From Viridibacillus arvi (GTDB taxonomy: Bacteria > Bacillota > Bacilli > Bacillales_A > Planococcaceae), in the NCBI RefSeq assembly GCF_001274945.1, contig NZ_LILB01000001.1:1256465-1320464 (forward strand): a stretch of DNA of 64,000 bases, written 5' to 3'. Under the pieces are notes generated by a model. The model was not told the origin of the DNA. It saw only the letters and a program-made list of their open reading frames with translations, and did no database searches. Shown here in pieces: positions 43,386-52,872 of this stretch (position 1 is the first letter of the stretch; each line of letters starts with the position of its first letter). Position numbers and translations under genes: made by a program.

Positions 43386-44132
43386 GTGAAAGGTCTTTTA
43401 GAAAAACGGTGGATAGATGTACATTTTAAAACACTTCCATTATGGCAACAATCAGCTTATACATCCTTCTCTTCCATGATTGCAGATGAAGACAATACGT
43501 ATCCGTGTTTCCCAGCAAGACATGGATTTTTCTCGAATTACCTTAGATTTAGTTTTGTAGGAGATCCACGGGAACTAAGTTCTATAAATGATCTTGCAAA
43601 CTGCTTGAGGACGTATGGAAAATGTTCACGTGATGTAGGGAAAAATACCGCTTTAGCTATTTTCTTGGAAACACCAGAGGATATGATTGAGGACTATGAC
43701 TGGGAGGATTATCGTAAATTATTTTGGTCCATATTAAATAAGCTGACTACATTGGATGAAAAAGATTGGCCAACAGATATACCTATAGATCCCTCACATC
43801 ACAAATGGGAATTTTGTTTTGATGGAGAATCTTATTTTATTTTCTGTGCCACACCTGCTCATACATTACGAAAGAGTCGCCATTTCCCATCTCTTCTCCT
43901 AGTAGTTCAGCCACGTTGGGTGTTCGATGAAATTAACAACTCTACTGATTCTGGACTCAAAATGAGAAATTTGATACGTGAACGCCTTGTTGCATATGAT
44001 GGCATTTCAAGTCATCCTGATCTAAAATGGTATGGACAAGAAGACAATCTTGAATGGAAGCAATATTTTTTAAGCAATGATGATAATAGCGAATCCAAAT
44101 GTCCTTTTATGAGGTTAAAAGGCAAATTTTGA
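43386..44132 (+). CDS. YqcI/YcgG-family protein (possible heme-dependent N-hydroxylase)
   Basis: 248 residues. Family marks are PCFPARHGFFSNYLRFSFVG near the start, the DYDWEDYRKLFWSILNKL segment, then WEFCFDGESYFIFCATPAH and a SRHFPSLLLVVQPRWVFD stretch, ending in a CPF motif. Members GntA (guanitoxin) and DcsA (cycloserine) are heme-dependent N-hydroxylases of arginine-like substrates. B. subtilis YcgG has no known role. GGAGGC lies before the GTG start. In B. subtilis ycgG also lies beside an amino acid permease gene (ycgH), as here. The heme ligand cannot be named from sequence alone. Confidence 0.8.
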   Translation: MKGLLEKRWIDVHFKTLPLWQQSAYTSFSSMIADEDNTYPCFPARHGFFSNYLRFSFVGDPRELSSINDLANCLRTYGKCSRDVGKNTALAIFLETPEDMIEDYDWEDYRKLFWSILNKLTTLDEKDWPTDIPIDPSHHKWEFCFDGESYFIFCATPAHTLRKSRHFPSLLLVVQPRWVFDEINNSTDSGLKMRNLIRERLVAYDGISSHPDLKWYGQEDNLEWKQYFLSNDDNSESKCPFMRLKGKF

Positions 44133-44157
44133 ATTCGCCCTAAATCAGTACCTTTTA

Positions 44158-45483
44158 TCAAACACTCTTTTTACTCTCCTCTTTTTTCACCATTATAAAT
44201 GCACAAATTCCAATAATGACTATAAAGAGCAGACTCACATATAATCCGAGTCTGCTTGTTTTTTCGCCTAACGTACCTGATATCGTTATAACGATCAACA
44301 GCATTCCTATAATTGTTTTCACTCGTTCCCATAGCGACACTTTCATCAGCTTCGTATAAGTCACTAAAATGAATAACCAATTATACAAGAGCATCAAACC
44401 AGCAGCTGTTATCAAGTATTCAAAAATCTTATCTGGCAGCAAGAAGCCAATGATAATGGTTATGAGCAAGCCAACAGCTAAAAAAAGAAATGCAGGTAAC
44501 GGCACTCTCATTTTCCCTTTTTTCGCCAAGGAAGCAGGCGCATCATGATCTTCTGCAAGCGAAGTTAATATTGTCAGTACTCCGTATAATGAGGCAACCA
44601 TCGTCGAAAAACCAGCTATTATCAGAATTCCATTGAAGACGTCCATTACATATGGGAGCTGAAAATTTTCAAGAGCTGTAATAAATGGACTTTCTTCTAC
44701 TTTGAATTTTTCCCAAGAAATGAGTGTCAACGCAAGAGCAATGGACAATACATAGATGATGGTCAGTACAATTATCATAACTTTCCCGGCCTTAGGTGCT
44801 TCTTTGGGATCTTTTAAATCAATAACTAAAAGGCCCATTACTTCAATTCCACCGTAAGCATAAAAAGCATAGAGCAGCGCAAGCCAAATCCCTCTATATC
44901 CCTCTGAAAAGAAGTTCTTATAAGTATCTAGCAATGAATTGACGTCACCCGGTTGACCATTCATCCCCCTGCTCAATAGGATCACAGCAACTATGATAAA
45001 CATGACTATAGCTGCCATTTTCATCAATCCAAAAATATTTTGAAATTTTTCAAACCCTTTCATGCCTGTAAAAATAACAAGTAAACCTAGTACAGCGTAA
45101 ATGGATGTTCCTATCCAAATAGGCAAAGATGGTAACCAAAACTGCGTAAATATCCCTAATGCTATGAGCTGACTTCCCATAATGAGCATTTCAGAAAGCA
45201 AATATACCCATCCATTGCTAAAGCCAGCCCATCTTCCAAAAGCTTTCTTAGCATATGAACGGAAAGATCCTTTATCAAGATGCTCTACAGACATTTTTGA
45301 CAGTGCATCGTATACGATATATGTTCCGATTGCAGCTAAAATAAAGGGAATTAATACAGCAGGTCCACTTTTCTCAATGGCTATACTTGAACCAAGAAAA
45401 AAACCTGTTCCAATTGTACATCCCACTCCAAGAAGAGATAACTGCCACCACGTCATAATGCCTTTCTTTGTTTTTGACCCCAT
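44158..45483 (-). CDS. APC-family amino acid permease
   Basis: About 441 residues with 12 transmembrane helices. The first helix has the substrate-binding glycine turn GVGCTIGTGFFLGSS, and helix 6 contains YAFYAYGGIEVMG, both typical of the amino acid-polyamine-cation superfamily. I take the ATG at 45483, with AGGAGTGATC before it. It follows the deiminase-like gene by about 35 bases on the same strand, so the two probably form an operon importing and then hydrolysing a guanidino compound. Confidence 0.88.
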   Translation of the reverse strand: MGSKTKKGIMTWWQLSLLGVGCTIGTGFFLGSSIAIEKSGPAVLIPFILAAIGTYIVYDALSKMSVEHLDKGSFRSYAKKAFGRWAGFSNGWVYLLSEMLIMGSQLIALGIFTQFWLPSLPIWIGTSIYAVLGLLVIFTGMKGFEKFQNIFGLMKMAAIVMFIIVAVILLSRGMNGQPGDVNSLLDTYKNFFSEGYRGIWLALLYAFYAYGGIEVMGLLVIDLKDPKEAPKAGKVMIIVLTIIYVLSIALALTLISWEKFKVEESPFITALENFQLPYVMDVFNGILIIAGFSTMVASLYGVLTILTSLAEDHDAPASLAKKGKMRVPLPAFLFLAVGLLITIIIGFLLPDKIFEYLITAAGLMLLYNWLFILVTYTKLMKVSLWERVKTIIGMLLIVITISGTLGEKTSRLGLYVSLLFIVIIGICAFIMVKKEESKKSV

Positions 45484-45517
45484 TAGGATCACTCCTATAC
45501 ATTTATTGCAAAGTGTT

Positions 45518-46465
45518 TTATTTTAACGATTTTCGTCTCAGGGGCAGTGTCATACAGCGAATACCTCCTCCACCTTTCTCTAACTCTGTTACTTCAATTT
45601 CAATCATATTCTTCTTTTGCAATTTAGGATGATTTTTGATCATCTGCTTATGTGCTTGTTTACTTATTAATAATGTTTCTGGATCTATGTTAAGAAAGTT
45701 AATATCAGGAATAGTGTTATATTCATCTAGCCAATGTACTTCAAATCCATGGCGTTTTAAAAATTGCTCTGGCATTTCAAATCGAGATACATTCTCTGTC
45801 AAAACATTTATAGGTAAATAGCGCACGAAACTCTTTGCTATAAGTAAATCCTCGTTTGCTACATTACAATTCATATCCAAATGAAGTGTATCTGACCTAC
45901 GTGGTAAATCAATTATTCCTATTTCAGAAAAACCAGCATGAAAAATCTTCTCCTTAACCTTCTCCACACTTTCTTTACTTGTCCGCATCCCAATATTTAT
46001 TAATACAGCATCTCTATTAAGAATTAGAACATCTCCACATTCTAGTGCTCTCACATTATCATTTTCATGTAATAAAAAGGTTTTTGGAAACCATTTTTCC
46101 ATTAGCGAATGTGCATGAGTATACTCCGGACGCCTCATTGAAACCCCTGCTTCCCCTGGTAAAATGATGTCTCCAAACACACATGCAAGATCCCGTACAA
46201 AATAACGATTAAGCAGCTGATCACTTAAATTTCGTTCATCTGGCGTTAGCTCCTCTGAATAATCAATGACCTTAATTCCTCTATTCTCCAAAGTATATTT
46301 GAATTCCATGAAATTTTGTTGTGCTTTTGCATGATTAACAGAAGAACTCCACCCTACATACTCAGCAGTCTTTAATTTTGGCACCTCTAGCTTAGATGGG
46401 GCACAAAGCAAAACAACCTCAAGCTCTTCATGCTCTGACCAACAATTAGGTTGAAATGATAACAT
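45518..46465 (-). CDS. Arginine deiminase/DDAH-like guanidino hydrolase
   Basis: 315 residues of the pentein fold. The C-terminal GGGGIRCMTLPLRR holds the catalytic Cys; HLDMNCNVAN supplies the catalytic His region (usually H-x-D/E), and ECGDVLILN the Glu/Asp that binds the guanidine. Length and motifs fit the DDAH/ADI group (B. subtilis YkgA is comparable), not the longer arginine deiminases. It would convert arginine or an N-substituted arginine to citrulline plus an amine. AAGGGAGTGG precedes the ATG. First gene of a two-gene unit with the permease. Confidence 0.85.
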   Translation of the reverse strand: MLSFQPNCWSEHEELEVVLLCAPSKLEVPKLKTAEYVGWSSSVNHAKAQQNFMEFKYTLENRGIKVIDYSEELTPDERNLSDQLLNRYFVRDLACVFGDIILPGEAGVSMRRPEYTHAHSLMEKWFPKTFLLHENDNVRALECGDVLILNRDAVLINIGMRTSKESVEKVKEKIFHAGFSEIGIIDLPRRSDTLHLDMNCNVANEDLLIAKSFVRYLPINVLTENVSRFEMPEQFLKRHGFEVHWLDEYNTIPDINFLNIDPETLLISKQAHKQMIKNHPKLQKKNMIEIEVTELEKGGGGIRCMTLPLRRKSLK

Positions 46466-46729
46466 GATGGATCCACTCCCTTATGTACATATCTTCCTTA
46501 TTGTTAGCACTCTGAAATGAATTATGCATAAGGATTGGCGCAATCTTCTATAAGTTCCAATCAAAACTATTAACGTGAACGTATTATTCGATGTAATTTT
46601 AAAATTGTATAAACCTATTATTCACCTAATTTCATAACTATCAAACGGCACAATTATACAATTAATTCCTATCAATTAATTGTATAATTATGTATAATGA
46701 GTAAAATATAACTTAAAAGGGATGGTTAG

Positions 46730-47062
46730 ATGAAGAAAATTATTATTGGTCTTTTAACTGCAAGCGTATTAACATTCGGAGTAGTTACACCTACTTCAAT
46801 TAACGGACAAGATGTAGCATACGCAAAGTCAAAAGTAACAATTACAAAAAAAGAATTCAATAAAATTAAAAATGGAATGTCTTATAAAAGTGTAAAAAAA
46901 ATCGTTGGTGGTAAAGGAGAATTAATTTCCGAAGTTGGTCAAAAAGGAGATCCATATTATACTTATATGATAATGTATTATGGTAAAGATGGCATATCAA
47001 ATGCTAACTTTACATTTCAAGGCGGGAAATTACAAATGAAGGCACAATTTTTATTAAAATAA
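46730..47062 (+). CDS. Secreted small protein with DUF3862/BLIP-like domain
   Basis: 110 residues. A signal peptide covers about residues 1-33 (cleavage near AYA-KS), followed by one compact domain: ITKKEFNKIKNGMSYKSVKK, then VGGKGELISEVG, an MIMYYGKDG strand and a FQGGKLQMKAQ end. This is the SmpA/BLIP-like or DUF3862 fold common in Bacillales extracellular proteins. No Cys for lipid attachment, so secreted. Partner unknown. AAAGGGATGG precedes the ATG. Confidence 0.8.
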   Translation: MKKIIIGLLTASVLTFGVVTPTSINGQDVAYAKSKVTITKKEFNKIKNGMSYKSVKKIVGGKGELISEVGQKGDPYYTYMIMYYGKDGISNANFTFQGGKLQMKAQFLLK

Positions 47063-47104
47063 TAATATATGTATTATTTTATAAAATTAATAGAATGATA
47101 TATA

Positions 47105-47138
47105 TTAAAAACCCCTTCTCATTGAGTTGGGGTTTTAA
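47105..47138 (+). terminator. Rho-independent terminator
   Basis: AAAACCCC pairs with GGGGTTTT across a 13-base loop (47107-47136), 45 bases after the stop at 47062. Confidence 0.8.
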
Positions 47139-47328
47139 AATTGGAAAGATTGAAGCTTGTATTATTGTTGCAATATGTTATTTATTTAATAGCAGAATAC
47201 CCATAACTCCTACGAGTGCTTCATTTGGAAATTAATTTTTACGTACATACAAAAATGTGTCGATTATACCCATTTGGTTATTTCGACGCCATTTATTGGA
47301 TTTAAGATCTATTGATGTGTACTCTCCT

Positions 47329-48678
47329 TTATATCCACCTCTTATAAGGAGGTATACTCTGAGGAAAATTAAATACATTGAATGCATCATATTTTGTTTT
47401 CACTTCTCGAAGGCGTCTAAAATTATTTCCATAGTACGTTATTGGCCAATTTTTAATATATAGATCTGGAAAATTAACATAGTCTCCATCTGTAAAGGGA
47501 GATAATGTGTTTCTTATTTCTTCTACCCACCTAATATTTTGCTTTTCTTCTTCTGGATTTTCCCAAGTAGTAAGGTACTCTTGAGCAATGATTGCATTCC
47601 TATAAAAATAAGCCGTATCATAAGAATCGATTTTGCCTACTGCTCCACCCAGAGATTGGTGCCAAATGCTCGAATTTTTATTTGGTGCGTTTGCTAATAA
47701 ATGCTTCATCTGATTGATTGCTTTATGCGGAAAAGGTTTCTCGATAAATGATCCTGATCTCTTGCGAAGTGCTGGTCGATTTCCACTTGGAACGTCAAAG
47801 AATCTTACCGCTTCAATGTACGGAACTTCTTTTACCCATACATTCGTTGGTGAGCCGGCAGTTGTAATAGGCTTTAGCAATTTTCTTAACTTGGATGTAG
47901 AACCAACAAATATGCCTTGAGAAATGATTTCTCCCGCTTCTTTTGATTTCAATTCAATCTGCGAAGTTAATTTTTCATCCGTGTGAGGTGCCCAGTTTTG
48001 CCATGCATCAAAGGCAACCTCAAGATCTTCCCACTTCCATGAAACAGAGAAGAGAGATACATTTGAAATAGCATGCAGTTTAAATGTTAGGAACGTGACA
48101 ATACCAAAGTTACCCCCTCCTCCCCCACGACAAGCCCAAAATAGATCACTATTTTCATTTTTGTTTGCTTTAATCAGTTCTGCACCTTTATGTCCATCAG
48201 CTCTAACCATTTCGATTTCAATCAGATTATCACAAGTAAGTCCGAATGGGCGTGATAACATACCTATTCCTCCACCGAGAGTCAGGCCAACGATGCCCAC
48301 ACTGCCTTCTGTCCCTGCAGGTATGGTAAGGCCGTATTTCCATAGTTTTTTATATACTTTTCCTAAATCAGCACCGGCAGCTATTTTTGCCGTCATTGCT
48401 TCCTGGTCAATCTTAATTTTATTCATTTCACTGACATCAATGATTAAGCCATCATTGATTAATGAAAAATTCTCATAACTATGTCGACCGCTTCGTATCC
48501 GGAATGGTTCGTTATTTTCCCTTACCCACCTCAATGCATTTAATACGTCTTTCGTCTTTTGACAGAATACGATTTTACTCGGGAACTTTGGAATGCTTAA
48601 GTTGTTATTTATTCTTGCCTGTTCATAATCAGGATCATCAGGAGTAACAATTCGCCCTGTGAGCTCAGTATTAGCCAA
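47329..48678 (-). CDS. FAD-linked oxidase, berberine-bridge-enzyme type
   Basis: 449 residues. An FAD-binding PCMH domain (about 30-200) with RSGRHSYENFS, whose His links FAD covalently, and the GLTLGGGIGMLSRPFGLTCDN segment. The second covalent anchor of plant and some bacterial members (Cys in a CPTVG-like motif) is absent: the position reads GTEGSVG, so attachment is through one bond. The C-terminal BBE domain is present (YVNFPDLYIKNWPITYYGNN). It oxidises a carbohydrate or secondary metabolite with O2; the substrate is unknown. GAAAGGAG upstream of the ATG. Confidence 0.9.
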   Translation of the reverse strand: MANTELTGRIVTPDDPDYEQARINNNLSIPKFPSKIVFCQKTKDVLNALRWVRENNEPFRIRSGRHSYENFSLINDGLIIDVSEMNKIKIDQEAMTAKIAAGADLGKVYKKLWKYGLTIPAGTEGSVGIVGLTLGGGIGMLSRPFGLTCDNLIEIEMVRADGHKGAELIKANKNENSDLFWACRGGGGGNFGIVTFLTFKLHAISNVSLFSVSWKWEDLEVAFDAWQNWAPHTDEKLTSQIELKSKEAGEIISQGIFVGSTSKLRKLLKPITTAGSPTNVWVKEVPYIEAVRFFDVPSGNRPALRKRSGSFIEKPFPHKAINQMKHLLANAPNKNSSIWHQSLGGAVGKIDSYDTAYFYRNAIIAQEYLTTWENPEEEKQNIRWVEEIRNTLSPFTDGDYVNFPDLYIKNWPITYYGNNFRRLREVKTKYDAFNVFNFPQSIPPYKRWI

Positions 48679-48794
48679 CTCATAACTCCTTTCTCAAATG
48701 AGATAGTGCAAGTGCACATGTAACATACTATGCAAAATCTTTGAGAAAGACATTTCCTTTGTAAGGCTCCTACTTTAACTGATTAATGTCTTAG

Positions 48795-48844
48795 AAAAAA
48801 ACTACACCAGCAATTGATAGTAGTACATAACAATTGATGGTGTA
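48795..48844 (-). terminator. Terminator downstream of the frameshifted gene
   Basis: TACACCA (48803-48809) and CAATTG (48811-48816) pair with CAATTG (48831-48836) and TGGTGTA (48838-48844), with an A-run on the left (U-tract on the minus strand). Confidence 0.75.
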
Positions 48845-48916
48845 ATTCACTTATTTCTATATTTTCAGAAGTATAGCATTTTTTGATGAATAAGTTATTC
48901 GGCCAGTACTCCTTAT

Positions 48917-49499
48917 TTATCTTATACCCGATTCTTCTGCCATTTTTTCAAGTTGGATATAAGCATCTTGATGTTTACAATAAACTGGAAAACTCAATTC
49001 GAAATTCCCTAGGATTGCCGTTTCAATTCCAGGAAAAAAGAAAATTGGCAACCAAATTTCTCTTGTTGAAAGCATTACAACTAATAATAATTCCTGTATG
49101 GTACTTACTTTAAAAGTGTTAGTTTTATAAGTGAGTAATTGAACTACTTTCTTTTTTTCCGCTTTGCTTAGATGATACCCATTGAAATGAGAAGGCTTAA
49201 GTTTATTAAAGTCTTCTCCCCAGAAAGTAGACATATGAATGTAAACTGGCATCTCTTGTGCCCAGTGAAAAGTTTTTATAAAAAAGTCTTTGAAATTCTT
49301 TTCATATTTTAATTGATGACCTTCAAATGAAGTAAGAAGTTCTGATGCTTCTTCTTCAGAAAGACAATAACTATAAACGTCTAAAAGACCAATATATTTG
49401 AACTCTTCTCTCGGATTTTTCATTTTCTTCAAGATCTAATCTACCAAATTCTTCAATTATGTATTTTATATCTACTTTACTTGCTTGTTCAATTGACAA
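48917..49499 (-). pseudogene. Hypothetical protein gene split by a one-base frameshift
   Basis: The 5' part starts at a TTG at 49499 with a very good AGGTGA site (MSIEQASKVDIKYIIEEFG, then RLDLEEN). Near 49420 the frame shifts into a 170-residue frame that ends at 48917 (FKYIGLLDVYSYCLSEEEA onward). Removing one T from the run of five at 49416-49420 joins both into one protein of about 190 residues. The 3' frame has no ribosome site of its own. I do not recognise the family; the acidic N-terminus, size and neighbourhood of small orphan genes would suit an immunity protein of a polymorphic toxin locus, but nothing proves it. Confidence 0.55.
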
Positions 49500-49608
49500 A
49501 AAATTCACCTCATTTTGATTTACTCTGTCTAAACTAGACGATGGGCTGCCCAATTCAACAAAATACAAAATACGGTCTTCTCAATAAAGGAACCATTCAC
49601 TATTTATA

Positions 49609-49893
49609 CTAGAAATAGACACTAAGTAAGAGTCCCACTATGAATACTGAAACAAACCCAGATACTAAAATTAATAAAACTTTAACTCCTTGAGAGATCT
49701 CGTCGAACCTGGAGAAAAAATCATAGATGAGCCACATATAAGACGACAAAATTATTATAATAATGATTATCCTTGTAATATCTAAACTACTGAAATTGCT
49801 AAATGACTCACTAAAAGTATCCCTATAAAAAAAACATAAACATACAATAGAGTTTAGGAAAAATAGATATAGAAAAAATCTGATGTACTTCAA
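49609..49893 (-). CDS. Small membrane protein of unknown function
   Basis: 94 residues with three transmembrane segments (about 3-22, 38-60 and 70-93) separated by short acidic loops. No family recognised. It lies in a run of small orphan genes (48.9-50.4 kb), all leftward. Confidence 0.5.
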   Translation of the reverse strand: MKYIRFFLYLFFLNSIVCLCFFYRDTFSESFSNFSSLDITRIIIIIIILSSYMWLIYDFFSRFDEISQGVKVLLILVSGFVSVFIVGLLLSVYF

Positions 49894-49967
49894 ATTTGAT
49901 AACCCCTTATAATTTTATATTTTACTTTTACATAAACTCTTTTACATAACTCAGCTATATAATCAAT

Positions 49968-50417
49968 TCAATCCACGTCCGGATTCTCATCCAGTACCCA
50001 AGGAATTTTAGCTTCAAAATCTAGCTGAAGTACGGGATTCGGAAATCCAGTTGGAACAAACTGTAAATCTATAGAAAAACCAAAATTAAAATCTTTAATT
50101 TGAAATGTATTTGTAGCGTTCGAGTTAGACATAGTAGATAATTCTCCCTTTAGTAATCTACCTACAATATGATAACTCCCTATATATAATCGAAATTGTT
50201 CCTCATAAGGAAATTCAGATAGATGACTTGGCTTTGAGGGATCTATCCCCAGTTTATTAAATACGTCAAATACACAATTATCCAAATGTTGACTAGCCTC
50301 TCTATAATTATTGCAATAAAGACAACTACAATCTTCTCTCTCATTTTTATATAATTTTTTAGTCATTTCAACATCAACTTCTATTACCCAATCATAAATA
50401 TCAATTGTTTGAATCAT
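49968..50417 (-). CDS. Hypothetical protein with CxCxxC motif
   Basis: 149 residues, cytosolic. It opens IYDWVIEVDVEMTKKLYKNE and has a CSCLYCNNYREA motif near residue 30 that could bind a metal. I recall related small Bacillales proteins with a DCxCxYCxNY motif but no known function. A good ribosome site (GGAGGGA) precedes the ATG. Confidence 0.6.
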   Translation of the reverse strand: MIQTIDIYDWVIEVDVEMTKKLYKNEREDCSCLYCNNYREASQHLDNCVFDVFNKLGIDPSKPSHLSEFPYEEQFRLYIGSYHIVGRLLKGELSTMSNSNATNTFQIKDFNFGFSIDLQFVPTGFPNPVLQLDFEAKIPWVLDENPDVD

Positions 50418-50642
50418 TAAACATTCCCTCCTTCAAAATTACACTAAATCCTTACTTCCTTCATAGTATAAGTAGACATCAAATCTAGTTCAATAATATA
50501 GTAATATAACTATAAACAGAAGTGAATTACGTATAATTTGCCATCAAATAAATCCAATTACCGCCAATAAATTATATTATACTAATGTTTTTAAAAAAAT
50601 AAGTAGTTCACACTAAAAAGGTATTTGATTTTAACAAATGCC

Positions 50643-50703
50643 GATTTAATCAAAAAAACTACACCTCAAATTGTTAGACGTTCCTAACAATTGAGATGTA
50701 GCT
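50643..50703 (-). terminator. Terminator of the YhgE/Pip gene
   Basis: An 18-base stem with one mismatch (50659-50676 with 50684-50701, short loop) and a seven-A run on the left (U-tract on the minus strand), just after the stop at 50722. Confidence 0.85.
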
Positions 50704-50721
50704 CATTTAATTACGATTATT

Positions 50722-52731
50722 TTATACCGTTTTTCCTATTTCCGTAAGATTGCTCCGCTTATTGCTTAGTAAGAAAACTATCAGTGCTATGATCAAAAAT
50801 GCCGCGATATAGCCAAATAGTACTCCGATACTACTCCAATATTGACTCCAGTTCTGAGTTGATATTACGCTTCTGAAGCCATTCACAGCATAGGTCATTG
50901 GTAAATAATTACTGACGAATTGAATGAAAGGTGATGACATCTGTAGCGGGAACGTCCCCCCTGAAGCTGCCAACTGGATAACTAACATAAATATCGCTGC
51001 TAATCGCCCTAATGCTCCGAATAAGGCTATTAACATAAATATACAAGTAGAATAGGTGAACGAAGCTATCAAACTAAAGAGAACAAACTTTGGAATGCTA
51101 AAGACTTCTACTTTGAATCCATAAAGGATTACAGCATCCACAATTAGGGTCTGTAAAATAGAAATAGATAGAATCAGTAATAATTTATCAACAAAATGAT
51201 CCCATCCCGATACTCCCTCTTTTGCTTTTCTACTATAGTGAATAATATTCGCGGCAATAAGTCCTCCAACAAATAATCCGAGCGTTAGAAAATAAGGAAC
51301 CATCGCCGTACCATAATTCGGAACAGCGTTAATCTGCTTTTCTACCACTTGAACAGGGCGAGCGAACATATCCATAGTAGAGGCTGTATTATTGATATTT
51401 GCAGAGTCTTCTGCAGCGCCTATGAGGCTGCTGGATAATTCTTCACTACCATCAACTAGTTTGATCATGCCTTTGCTCAAAGATTTTGTTCCAACCTGCA
51501 ATTGACTACTCCCAGCTACAAGTGCTTGTATACCATTACTCACTTGATTAAATCCATTTTGCCATTTGTTCATGCCTTCTATTATTTGCACTGCGCCTGC
51601 GTTTAGTTGATCACTACCGGTGCTGACTAAAGAGAGTTTTGAACCGAACTGGGCCATACCTTCAATTAGTTGTCCCTGTTCTACATGTAAATTATTCAAG
51701 CTCTGCATTTGCAGGTTTTGGTTTTCCTGGGCCGTTTTTAATTGGGCCGTAAGTGCTTCGGCTTTAGTTAGAATCATCTGCAAATCCTGATTCTGTTGTT
51801 GATCAGAATTGTTCTGAACAAATTGTCTCAATTGTTCAGTTAGCTTAGTTGCATCAACTTGAGCTTGAGAAGTACTTCCTGCTGTCTTCTCTAACTCCGC
51901 ATCTACAGCACCGATGCCTTTGTATACTAGGTCCTCTCCTTGTTCTAGTTTTTGTTGTGCCCCAGATAACTTGTCCATCCCCGTGGATAAATTTGCAGCT
52001 CCATCTTTCAAACCATTCATGCTTTGATGAAGTTGTTCTGCGCCATCAACAAGAGGCTTAACCCCGTTTGATAATTTAACAGTTCCTTCGGCAAGTGTAC
52101 TTACTCCACCTTCGACAGCTTGCAGACCCGCCTTAGCCTTTTTAGTGCCCTCACCTAATTCGCTTGCTCCATTTCCAGCCTTAGCAAAACCATCTGACAT
52201 TTGCCCTAGGCTATCAAATACCGCTTTTGTATAAAACTTTGTAATCTCACTACTTATCTCATCTTTAATTTTATCTACTGCTGTAGCTCCAATTTGACCA
52301 GAGATAAAATTATTTCCTGGATTTGTTTTGTATATTAACTCCGCTGATTTAGGGTTTTCTTCCATCAATGTAGTTACCTTTTGAGAAAAGTCATTCGGAA
52401 TTTGTACAAGTATAGCGTACTGCCCGTTCTTTAATCCTTTCTCCGCATTATTGGAAGTTACAAAGTGAAAATCTAATGTTGGATCTTTCTTCAGATTATC
52501 CACTACATCTTCTCCTATATGGAGTGGCTTTCCATTCATCTTGTCACCTTTGTCTAAATTTACAACTGCTACAGAAAGTTTATCTAAATTCCCATAAGGA
52601 TTCCAATAACCTAACAGAAACATTCCCGCATAAAGAAGGGGTATTACCAAAAGAATTGCTACAGCAACTCTAGCTTGCTTGTGCTTCACGATATGAAGCC
52701 AGTCCTTAATAAATAATTTTAATCCACTCAC
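50722..52731 (-). CDS. YhgE/Pip family membrane protein
   Basis: 669 residues. One N-terminal transmembrane helix (about 20-42), a long extracellular region (about 45-480) that is rich in heptad-like repeats (LxxGxxQLxxG, for example SNGIQALVAGSSQLQVGTKS), then five helices at the C-terminus (about 485-660) of ABC-2 type. B. subtilis YhgE and lactococcal phage infection protein Pip share this layout; Pip is a phage receptor, and relatives in type VII loci (EsaA) help secretion. The role here is unknown. It is divergent from a LysR gene that may control it. Confidence 0.9.
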   Translation of the reverse strand: MSGLKLFIKDWLHIVKHKQARVAVAILLVIPLLYAGMFLLGYWNPYGNLDKLSVAVVNLDKGDKMNGKPLHIGEDVVDNLKKDPTLDFHFVTSNNAEKGLKNGQYAILVQIPNDFSQKVTTLMEENPKSAELIYKTNPGNNFISGQIGATAVDKIKDEISSEITKFYTKAVFDSLGQMSDGFAKAGNGASELGEGTKKAKAGLQAVEGGVSTLAEGTVKLSNGVKPLVDGAEQLHQSMNGLKDGAANLSTGMDKLSGAQQKLEQGEDLVYKGIGAVDAELEKTAGSTSQAQVDATKLTEQLRQFVQNNSDQQQNQDLQMILTKAEALTAQLKTAQENQNLQMQSLNNLHVEQGQLIEGMAQFGSKLSLVSTGSDQLNAGAVQIIEGMNKWQNGFNQVSNGIQALVAGSSQLQVGTKSLSKGMIKLVDGSEELSSSLIGAAEDSANINNTASTMDMFARPVQVVEKQINAVPNYGTAMVPYFLTLGLFVGGLIAANIIHYSRKAKEGVSGWDHFVDKLLLILSISILQTLIVDAVILYGFKVEVFSIPKFVLFSLIASFTYSTCIFMLIALFGALGRLAAIFMLVIQLAASGGTFPLQMSSPFIQFVSNYLPMTYAVNGFRSVISTQNWSQYWSSIGVLFGYIAAFLIIALIVFLLSNKRSNLTEIGKTV

Positions 52732-52860
52732 AATTTCGCTCCATTCTCTTTTAAGGAACTATTAGTTCCGTGGATTATATTATAAAGAGCATTCTTTATA
52801 GTGTATAATACATAATTACATATAATACATAGACTTGAGTCTATAAATAATATTAAAGGG
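52732..52860. promoter_or_regulatory. Divergent promoter region of the YhgE/Pip and LysR genes
   Basis: About 130 bases between two divergent starts, very AT-rich, with several overlapping TATAAT-like sequences (near 52780 and 52800). A LysR binding box of the T-N11-A type is expected, but several candidates fit and I cannot pick one. Confidence 0.45.
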
Positions 52861-52872
52861 GTGATATTATAC

